From Actinobacteria bacterium UBA4719 (GTDB taxonomy: Bacteria > Actinomycetota > Actinomycetes > Actinomycetales > Dermatophilaceae), in NCBI GenBank assembly GCA_002404345.1, contig DHJN01000191.1, forward strand, positions 1 to 5,413: a stretch of 5,413 nucleotides of DNA, given 5' to 3'. A model generated the notes under the pieces. The model was not told where the DNA came from, did not search any database, and saw only the letters and a list, made by a program, of their open reading frames with translations. This document shows, one piece after another, positions 1-4,943 of this stretch; position 1 is the stretch's first letter, and each line of letters starts with the position of its first letter. Position numbers and translations under genes: made by a program.

Positions 1-142
1 CCTATTTGCGCGCGCTCTAAGACGCAGGCGGCCGTCCCCGACGAAACGCTCGCTCATGCCGAGAGTCGGACGTTCGCTCTCCGGGTTACGCCGGTGATCG
101 ACCGTGCCGAGGGTGGTGCGTTGCGAACCTGCCGATGTGCGG

Positions 143-535
143 TCACCCTCGATCACGCGTCTTCAGGGCGTCGACGTCGACAGCAACCTTGCCGAGCATC
201 GCCTCGAGTTCGGGGTCGAACCCGATCGCCCGTACTTCCTGCGTACAGCGGCACGCAGCAGCGATCTTGGCAGCCCACTTCAGCGCGTCCTCGCGTGAAG
301 GCACGTCCACGATCGTGATTCCGCCGATGAAGTCCGGTCTCGGGCCGTCGGTGACCGTCCCGTCCGTGCCCACGAGATTCGCGGGTTCCTCTTCCAGGCC
401 GCCGGTCAAGAGGTACACACCGGCGTCGATGAGCTCTTGACAGACCGCGTGCGCAGCCCTGCCCACCTCGGGCATCTCCTCGTCGGGGATGTGGTTCATC
501 GCGTCGCTGGGGAACGTGATCAGGTACTGCGTCAT
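143..535 (-). CDS. YCII/DGPF-family protein (YCII-related domain)
   Basis: This 130-residue protein matches the YCII-related (DGPF) family: small cytoplasmic alpha-beta barrel proteins of mostly unknown biochemical role, often found near ECF sigma factors. Visible family signs are the N-terminal strand MTQYLITF, a helix at about residues 19-38 followed by GVYLLTGGL, the TDGPRPDFIGG segment at residues 62-72 (the DGPF-type motif with Arg in place of Phe), then ITIVDVPSREDALKWAAKI and a closing EVRAIGF strand. I chose the ATG at 533-535 because AGGAAGGA (542-549 on the complement) lies six bases upstream; an in-frame start at 574 would add 13 residues that look unrelated to the family. No sigma factor is visible downstream in bases 1-142. 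The domain call is firm; the function is not known. Confidence 0.88.
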   Translation of the reverse strand: MTQYLITFPSDAMNHIPDEEMPEVGRAAHAVCQELIDAGVYLLTGGLEEEPANLVGTDGTVTDGPRPDFIGGITIVDVPSREDALKWAAKIAAACRCTQEVRAIGFDPELEAMLGKVAVDVDALKTRDRG

Positions 536-541
536 CGCATG

Positions 542-549
542 TCCTTCCT
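542..549 (-). promoter_or_regulatory. Ribosome binding site of the YCII-family gene
   Basis: The complement reads AGGAAGGA, a near-perfect anti-16S match, six bases before the ATG at 535. It decides that start against the upstream in-frame start at 574. Confidence 0.75.
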
Positions 550-708
550 CTCGCATCGCATAGATCGGCGGCACCCCACCTATCCACGCACGCTATGCAT
601 GGGATCCGATCGCTGCCAGAGGGGAGAACGCGCAGCCCTCCGCCCGCACGCTAATGCCGCATAGTGCGCGAGTTGCATCCAATCCCGGCGACTGGCGGTG
701 CGGCCGTG

Positions 709-714
709 CATGAT
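709..714 (+). promoter_or_regulatory. Possible -10 element of a leaderless transcript
   Basis: CATGAT matches four of six positions of TATAAT and is followed by six bases (GGGGCC) and then the ATG at 721. No Shine-Dalgarno sequence stands at normal spacing before that ATG. A -10 box about seven bases before the start codon is the usual layout for leaderless actinobacterial mRNAs. I see no good -35 box. This is inference from spacing only. Confidence 0.3.
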
Positions 715-720
715 GGGGCC

Positions 721-1491
721 ATGAACGCGCTCGAACTCATCGTGGACGAGGGCCGCCCCGCTAACGCGGGGCGCTTCTTCCAGTTGGGTGCCGACCTGCT
801 GGCGCTCCTGGACGAACTGTCCGACGTCCCGGTCACTTGGCGCGTCGAGGACCTGCGCATGGGCTCCGCGGTCGCGAGGGTGGCCCCGCCGCCCGACTCC
901 AAGGAGGGGCGCTGGCTCCGGCTCGCGGTCAACTCCCTGGACGCGGTACAGGGCGGCGGCGGGCTACCCGCTGACTGGAGCCCGGACGCGATCAAGGTCG
1001 CCCGGCGCTTCGTAGAGCACGGTCAGCCGAATGAGGACGAGACAGACTGGGTGCCGCCGCGCCTCCGGCTCGTGGGGGACGCGGACCAGCCTGCCCCTGT
1101 CGTGGACCTCACACCCGAGTTGGGCGGTCGTCTAGCCGACCTACAGCCTTTCGAGCGTCGGATGCCTGGCTCCGTGCGCGGCACGCTCGTCGGGCTCAAC
1201 GTCTCCCGAGGTAACAGGGCGTCTCTCCGGCTCCCCAACAAGCGGATAGTGCGCGTGGGCTTCGAGACCTCCCTACGGGCCGACCTGAAGGAGGCCATGC
1301 TGCAGCAGGTCGAACTGCGCGGCGTGGTCCGACAGGACGACGACGGCCGGGTGTTCAATGTCCGGGCCGAGGGCGTCGAGGTCCTGGTCAAGCCGGAGGC
1401 GCGCTGGACGGACCTCATCGGCATCGACCCCGACTACCTGGAGGGGGCCTCCATCAAGGAATGGCTGGAGGCGAACCGTGGTCAGGCCTGA
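721..1491 (+). CDS. Unknown-family protein upstream of PIN toxin; candidate large antitoxin
   Basis: I do not recognise a named family for this 256-residue protein. It has no signal peptide or membrane segment. Residues 1-56 (MNALELIVDEGRPANAGRFF onward) look like helices followed by two strands. A proline-rich linker near residues 100-135 leads to a compact beta-rich segment at about 149-222 (GSVRGTLVGLNVSRG, then RASLRLPNKRIVRVGFE, then VELRGVVRQDDDGRVFNVRAEGVEVL in two pieces), which resembles a small OB- or SH3-like barrel. The last 30 residues are acidic and end in a helix, SIKEWLEANRGQA. The gene overlaps the PIN-domain gene by 14 bases, which implies coupled translation and suggests it is the antitoxin or regulatory partner. 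At 256 residues it is far longer than a typical VapB (about 70-90). A GTG at 664 or 706 could be the start instead, but neither has a better ribosome binding site and the added residues look non-coding. Confidence 0.72.
   Translation: MNALELIVDEGRPANAGRFFQLGADLLALLDELSDVPVTWRVEDLRMGSAVARVAPPPDSKEGRWLRLAVNSLDAVQGGGGLPADWSPDAIKVARRFVEHGQPNEDETDWVPPRLRLVGDADQPAPVVDLTPELGGRLADLQPFERRMPGSVRGTLVGLNVSRGNRASLRLPNKRIVRVGFETSLRADLKEAMLQQVELRGVVRQDDDGRVFNVRAEGVEVLVKPEARWTDLIGIDPDYLEGASIKEWLEANRGQA
1467..1471 (+). promoter_or_regulatory. Ribosome binding site of the PIN-domain gene
   Basis: GGAGG lies six bases before the GTG at 1478, inside the end of the preceding gene. It fixes that GTG as the start and supports translational coupling of the two genes. 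Confidence 0.7.
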
Positions 1492-1939
1492 CAAGATCGA
1501 GACCGCACTGCTGGACGCCTCGTGCCTGCTCGGCGTCATCGTGGCCGACCCGGAGTTCCGGGCCCTGGGTTCGCTGCTGGCCGCTGTGGACCGCGGGGAG
1601 GTCCGGCTCGTGGAGTCCACCGCAATCCTCGCTGAGGTTCTGGTGAAGCACCCCAAGGACACCCCGAGGCACGCGCTCGCCCGGAAGACGCTGCGCTCGC
1701 TCCTGGAGTCCCCAGAGACGGAGTTGGTGGACGTCTCGACCGCGGTCGCCCGCAAGGCGGGGGAGTTGAGGGTCGGGCACAACCTCAAGACCTGGGACGC
1801 GGTCCACCTAGCCACCGCGATCCTCGCGAGCGTGGACGTCCTCGTCGTCCGCGACCACAAGTTCCCTAAGGGAGAGTTCGAGGGCGTTTACGTCACTGGG
1901 CCGTTCGACATCGACGCGGACAAACTCCCTCTCGGGTGA
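1478..1939 (+). CDS. PIN-domain ribonuclease, VapC-like toxin
   Basis: The 153-residue product has the order of acidic residues expected of PIN-domain metal-dependent ribonucleases: Asp13 in LLDASCLLG, Glu53 in STAILAEVL, Asp107 in TWDAVHLATAI and Asp126 in VLVVRDHKF. These four would bind the Mg/Mn ions that cut RNA. Length fits VapC-like toxins (about 130-150). I chose the GTG start at 1478 because GGAGG sits six bases upstream and the first strand with Asp13 then begins at the usual distance. The start overlaps the stop of the upstream gene by 14 bases (that stop is at 1489-1491), so the pair is one operon and probably a type II toxin-antitoxin-like module. The RNA target cannot be read from sequence. 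All four catalytic residues are present, so the enzyme is likely active. A non-toxin role in RNA processing is possible. Confidence 0.88.
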   Translation: MVRPDKIETALLDASCLLGVIVADPEFRALGSLLAAVDRGEVRLVESTAILAEVLVKHPKDTPRHALARKTLRSLLESPETELVDVSTAVARKAGELRVGHNLKTWDAVHLATAILASVDVLVVRDHKFPKGEFEGVYVTGPFDIDADKLPLG

Positions 1940-2176
1940 GGGCGTGGCGCGCCAGAAGTCATAACGGGTTGGCCCTGGACGTCCGCTATTGCCGCTGGTC
2001 GCGCTGCCGGAGCGATGGCGCTGGTGACCGGAAGCTGCCGTTGACGGACGCGGCACGGATAGCGTCTCGCTGACTGCGCATCGACGCTCGCGGCGGGCCG
2101 AGGCATTCGAAGCCGACAGGTTGGCGGCTCCGGGTCGGCGAGGGGCGCACGTCGAGTCGGCAGCGCAGGCTCCAGT

Positions 2177-2182
2177 TATAGT
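2177..2182 (+). promoter_or_regulatory. Possible -10 box for the nuclease gene
   Basis: TATAGT matches five of six positions of the sigma-70 -10 consensus and stands out in GC-rich DNA. The bases 17 upstream (GAGTCG) are a poor -35 box. A transcript starting near 2189 would have a leader of about 48 bases before the GTG at 2237. Confidence 0.35.
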
Positions 2183-2225
2183 CAGTTGTGTGGGTGAGCC
2201 TGCAGGCACTCGAGCACCGCGTCGT

Positions 2226-2229
2226 GAGG
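2226..2229 (+). promoter_or_regulatory. Ribosome binding site of the nuclease gene
   Basis: GAGG (within GTGAGGTGA) lies seven bases before the GTG at 2237. It favours that GTG over the ATG at 2233, which opens a different frame. Confidence 0.6.
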
Positions 2230-2236
2230 TGAATGC

Positions 2237-3110
2237 GTGAGCGTTCCGTACCCGCTCAACGGCCCGGTCTCGTACAGCCAGGATGAGGAGCATCTGATCG
2301 GGCTCGCCGCCCGCTTCATCCTGGAGCATCTGGGCCACAGTCCGGTGTGGGACGACGTCGAGCGTCACCTGATGACCCGCCATGGAAAGTCGAAGGCTGA
2401 GGCGAGTCGCGCCGTGCTCATCGCAGAACTCGACCTCGAGTGGCAAGGCACGATTCATTACGACGAGACCGTGTTCCGTCAACCTGGCCTGCCGGCCGAC
2501 ATCGCACCTGCGGCTGCAGGAGGTCGCCGAGGCGGTCTGGGGTCTGGGGTGGCCCCGCCCCGATGGAAGACGAAGCCGGTCGATCCACGACTGCTTCATC
2601 GAGCTCGGCGGAAGGTATCGACACTGCGACGTCTACTGGGCGATGCACGAGGTGCTGAAAGGCTCTCGGCTCCGTTGCGTGCGTCGTTGGTGGATGCTGC
2701 TGGCCGACGCCGGCGAGGTCCTGGCGGACCCGACGCTCACGGTTGGCGAGCGTGACGAAGTTGAGCGGGTGCTGGAAGCGGACTTGCGCGATGCGTACGC
2801 GAACTGGCTACCTCACCGGGTGCAGCGTGAGTATCCGTTAGACAGCCGCTTCGCCGATATCTTCGACACGAAGCGTCGGCTCATCGTCGAGGCGAAGATC
2901 TCCACTGACGACCTAGTGGTTCTCGGTGCCGTCACTCAGGCGATGCACTACCGGATGCTGGCGAACCGCGAGACGGACCGAATCGACGGCGTGGCGGTCC
3001 TCTTGCCCCGCGAGCCGTCTGACCTAGCTCGAGCAACACTGCGGCAGAACGACCTCGAGGTCGGCTTCATCTGGCGCGACGGCAGCTCCTTCAACGAGGA
3101 ACTGGCGTAG
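2237..3110 (+). pseudogene. PD-(D/E)xK restriction-type nuclease, frameshifted near 2500
   Basis: Two overlapping reading frames make one gene of about 290 residues. The first, from GTG 2237, gives residues 1 to about 89: a helical region (DEEHLIGLAARFILEHLGH, then a VWDDVERHLMTRHGKSKAEA segment) that may be a winged-helix or DNA-binding part. The second frame takes over near 2480-2510 and runs to the TAG at 3108. It carries the nuclease core: Asp207 in SRFADIF (codon 2856), Glu218 and Lys220 in IVEAK (codons 2889 and 2895), and Gln234/Tyr238 in TQAMHY, a QxxxY motif as in RecB/Cas4-type nucleases. The spacing Asp-x10-Glu-x-Lys and the following GVAVLLPREPSDL strand fit restriction-endonuclease-like folds. 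Joining the frames needs one base skipped (for example around ATCGCACCT, 2501-2509). The second frame lacks a good start of its own. Either the gene is inactivated, or the sequence has an error, or less likely the shift is programmed. Calling it a single gene is confident; its biological substrate is unknown. Confidence 0.75.
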
Positions 3111-3129
3111 CTCCTGCAGCTGCCGGCGA

Positions 3130-3158
3130 ACGAGGCCGGCGCGGCGATGCGGCCTCGT
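3130..3158 (+). terminator. Hairpin after the nuclease gene
   Basis: ACGAGGCCG (3130-3138) and CGGCCTCGT (3150-3158) form a perfect 9-bp, GC-rich stem with an 11-base loop, starting 19 bases after the nuclease stop. An alternative 6-bp GCCGGC stem (3122-3140) overlaps it. There is no T-run, which is common for actinobacterial terminators. It could stop transcription from either side. Confidence 0.45.
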
Positions 3159-3373
3159 GTCCTGCTCGGACGCGGGCCCGGGTGAGCGGGAGCAGTCCCG
3201 CGACGTGGCCGGCACGGGCTGTCGTGACCTCCAGAACACGCACGCCGACCGCCCTCCGACGGGGCGACTGGAGCCCTGACGCCGCCGCGTGTCGAGCCAC
3301 CGCTACGCGGCCGCACCCGCCCCGAGCTCGGTCCGCACAACGCACGCACATGGCTCCCTTCTATTGCGCCCTG

Positions 3374-3379
3374 TGTCAA
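3374..3379 (-). promoter_or_regulatory. Candidate outward -35 box at the IS110 right end
   Basis: The complement reads TTGACA, a perfect sigma-70 -35 hexamer, overlapping the transposase stop codon and pointing out of the element. In characterised IS110 elements a promoter forms across the joined right and left ends of the excised circle. TACGAT (4946-4951 on the complement) at the left end is a possible -10 partner, but the exact junction and therefore the spacing are not known. Confidence 0.35.
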
Positions 3380-3549
3380 GGGGTTGGGCTCCGGGAGGCC
3401 GTCGAGTGTGCGTCGACGCTGGTCGGTGTCAACGTCGTTCGTCCGGTAGGGCGCTCCACGTTGACACCTCCGGCGCGTCGTCGCGATGTAGCGGCTGTTC
3501 CCGGACCAGGGGTCTTCCGAGTCGACGCCTGGCTAGGTAGCGTCAAGGG
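3375..3549. repeat. Short direct repeats bracketing the tail-coding segment
   Basis: GTCAAGGG occurs at 3375-3382 and 3542-3549, and the following 18-19 bases are also similar though imperfect. A second pair, GTCGACGCTGG (3412-3422) and GTCGACGCCTGG (3521-3532), lies inside them in the same orientation. The pattern could reflect an old duplication or an insertion of about 167 bases in the right end of the element. Confidence 0.4.
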
Positions 3550-4689
3550 TGCGGGTTCGGGAAGTGGCTTATCCGAAGAGCCGATGTCCGGGGTCTGGTC
3601 GGTCGCGCTGGATTTCTTAGTCGCCCCCGAGTGCCCTCCCGGGCCCGCCTCATCTGGGTATCGGCTGCGCAGCTGCGCGTCGGCGACGAGCTGGCGGTAG
3701 ACCACGTCGGACAGCCGCCGGCGCAAGCAGCGCATGGCTTCCATCGTGGTCTTGGACTGCTCCAGCTTGCGCCGGTAGTACGCCCGGCCGTCGGTGTCGT
3801 TACGCATCTGAACGATCCCGGCGATGTACAGCACGTGGTTCAGCCGGCGGTTGCCCGCCCTCGACAGCCGGTGGCGGACCTGCTCGCCACTGGATGCGTC
3901 GATCGGCGCGGTCCCAGTCCAGGACGCGAAGTGGTTGCGGTCGGGGAACCGGGCCACGTCCCCGACATCGGCCAGGATCCGTGCCGCACCGGCAGGCCCG
4001 ACACCGTTGATGTCCATCAGGTGCGACCCCAAAGCTTCGACACCGGCCTTGAGCTCGGCCTTCATCGTCTTCATCTGGGCGTCGATGCGTTCCAGGTCGG
4101 CCACCTCCATCGCGGCCATCCGGCGCCGGGTGCGCCCGACCAGATCCCGCGGCCGCACGCCGGCAAGCAGAACCTTGTACTGCGCGGTCGACTTCTTGGC
4201 CGGGGCCCCGCCAGGGCGCAGCTCCAGGAACAGCCGATGAAGGCGGTTCAGCGTCTGTGCCCGCGCATGGGACAACTCGTCACGCCGATCGGACAACAGC
4301 CGCAGCACCATCAGCTCCGGGTCCAGGCTGATCTCGCGCAAACCCTTGTCCCGCAACGCGACCATCACGATGGAGTGCGCGTCGGTGGCGTCGGTCTTGC
4401 GGCCCTGACCGGTGTCGAACACCCGAGCCCGAGCGGCCAGCTTCGCCGGAACGTCCAGCACCCGCTCCCCGTCAGCCAGCAGCCGCTGAGCCACCGGGCG
4501 GCCGATCCCGTTCGCGCCCTCGACCGCCCACTGCCGCTCCGGCCACTGCCGGGCGACCTTGAGCATCGCCTGATACTGGCGGTTGTCCGTGCCGAATCGG
4601 CCCTTGGCCCGCAGAATCTCTCGGGTGTCTCGGGCCTCGATTGTCACCGACCGCTTGTGCGGGTCCATCCCGATGACTACTTGATCCAT
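3376..4689 (-). CDS. IS110-family transposase (DEDD RuvC-like plus Tnp domain)
   Basis: This 437-residue recombinase belongs to the IS110 family, which excises and inserts its element as a circle guided by a bridge RNA. The N-terminal DEDD RuvC-like domain shows Asp9 (GMDPHK), Glu57 (AVEGANG), Asp100 and Asp103 (KTDATDAH). A coiled, basic helical segment spans about 125-220. The C-terminal Tnp domain begins at MDINGVGPAGAARILADVG (about 225-243) and includes ASWTGTAPIDASSGE; Ser266 or Ser267 is the likely catalytic serine. Next comes RHRLSRAGNRRLNHVLY and a final helix ending near residue 344. The start is ATG 4687-4689 because GAGGAGG (4696-4702, complement) is six bases upstream; GTG one codon earlier is too close to it. 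Beyond residue 345 a low-complexity Pro/Ser/Thr-rich tail of some 90 residues follows, longer than usual, and may come from a change in the right-end DNA. All catalytic residues seem intact. Confidence 0.93.
   Translation of the reverse strand: MDQVVIGMDPHKRSVTIEARDTREILRAKGRFGTDNRQYQAMLKVARQWPERQWAVEGANGIGRPVAQRLLADGERVLDVPAKLAARARVFDTGQGRKTDATDAHSIVMVALRDKGLREISLDPELMVLRLLSDRRDELSHARAQTLNRLHRLFLELRPGGAPAKKSTAQYKVLLAGVRPRDLVGRTRRRMAAMEVADLERIDAQMKTMKAELKAGVEALGSHLMDINGVGPAGAARILADVGDVARFPDRNHFASWTGTAPIDASSGEQVRHRLSRAGNRRLNHVLYIAGIVQMRNDTDGRAYYRRKLEQSKTTMEAMRCLRRRLSDVVYRQLVADAQLRSRYPDEAGPGGHSGATKKSSATDQTPDIGSSDKPLPEPAPLTLPSQASTRKTPGPGTAATSRRRAGGVNVERPTGRTTLTPTSVDAHSTASRSPTP
3425..3468. repeat. 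11-bp perfect inverted repeat inside the transposase tail
   Basis: GGTGTCAACGT (3425-3435) and ACGTTGACACC (3458-3468) are perfect inverted copies with a 22-base spacer. They lie in the codons of the unusual C-terminal tail. Each arm carries a TTGACA reading away from the other strand's copy. It may be a hairpin, a protein-binding site, or part of an inserted small element. Confidence 0.6.
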
Positions 4690-4695
4690 CACACG

Positions 4696-4702
4696 CCTCC
4701 TC
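4696..4702 (-). promoter_or_regulatory. Transposase ribosome binding site, partly in a hairpin
   Basis: GAGGAGG lies six bases before ATG 4689 and decides that start. AGCGAGG, which overlaps it (4699-4705 on the complement), can pair perfectly over 7 bp with CCTCGCT upstream (4724-4730 on the complement) across an 18-base loop, so the site could be partly masked in long transcripts. Confidence 0.65.
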
Positions 4703-4732
4703 GCTCGTCCGATATGACTGTTCAGCGAGGAC

Positions 4733-4942
4733 GGGCAACGCTACTTCGAGCTGAGCAAACCCTTCTTGAGCCACGCCTCGCCGCGGTGCCCGGCCGGCGC
4801 GAATCCGCCTGTACGGTTTCGCTCCCCAACGTCGGTTGCGCAGGGTAGCCAAAGACGTCGGAGTTGCCACGAGTGCGTCGATAGACCAGGAGCGAGCAGG
4901 CGTCGGGGGCCAGGTCGCCGCAGATCTCGGCCCAAGCCGATC
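4733..4942 (-). ncRNA. Candidate IS110 bridge RNA
   Basis: The non-coding stretch between the desulfurase stop and the transposase start is where IS110-group elements encode their bridge RNA. Read 5' to 3' on the minus strand I see three helical units. First, a 5' stem-loop, GATC-GGC-loop-GCC-(GA)-GATC, at 4942-4923. Second, a long two-part stem, CGCCTG (4902-4897) with CAGGCG (4811-4806), then CGCTCC (4894-4889) with GGAGCG (4825-4820), closing a 63-base region: candidate target-binding loop. Third, GGGCA (4791-4787) with TGCCC (4737-4733), containing CGAG/CTCG: candidate donor-binding loop. Order and total size (about 210 bases) resemble known bridge RNAs. Ends and guide sequences are inferred, and the pairing was done by eye. 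A 68-codon frame here has no homology I recognise and is probably not translated. Confidence 0.55.
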
Positions 4943-4943
4943 A

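Larger units (their letters stand above)
1940..2236. other. Intergenic region between PIN gene and nuclease gene
   Basis: No coding sequence is convincing here. It begins with a 10-base palindrome, TGGCGCGCCA (1945-1954), close after the PIN stop; this is too short and without a tail to call a terminator. Near its end are a TATAGT box (2177-2182) and the nuclease ribosome binding site. I see nothing else of note. Confidence 0.5.

Noticed and set aside
1..142. ECF sigma factor gene downstream of the YCII-family gene
   Set aside because: Such genes are often adjacent, but the minus-strand frames here are short and closed by stops; for example the frame from ATGAGCGAGCG ends in TAG after about 12 codons.
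1273..1860. 195-codon minus-strand frame opposite the PIN operon
   Set aside because: Thr/Ser/Arg-rich shadow of the PIN pair, with no motif and no ribosome binding site that stands out.
1945..1954. Palindrome TGGCGCGCCA as a terminator of the PIN operon
   Set aside because: It has no loop or tail and can arise readily in GC-rich DNA.
2041..2046. TTGACG as a -35 box in the intergenic region
   Set aside because: No acceptable -10 box lies 16-18 bases downstream.
1808..2599. 263-codon minus-strand frame across the PIN gene end, the intergenic region and the nuclease gene
   Set aside because: It crosses two well-supported plus-strand genes, has Arg/Ser/Ala-rich composition and no family features.
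2948..3379. 143-codon minus-strand frame starting at TTG 3379
   Set aside because: Starts inside the TTGACA box, has Arg/Ser/Gly-rich composition, and overlaps the supported nuclease C-terminus.
3631..4848. 405-codon open frame on the plus strand opposite the transposase
   Set aside because: It is a mirror of the transposase gene caused by high GC; its translation is rich in His, Arg, Pro and Gln with no recognisable motif, and the minus-strand protein has clear catalytic residues.
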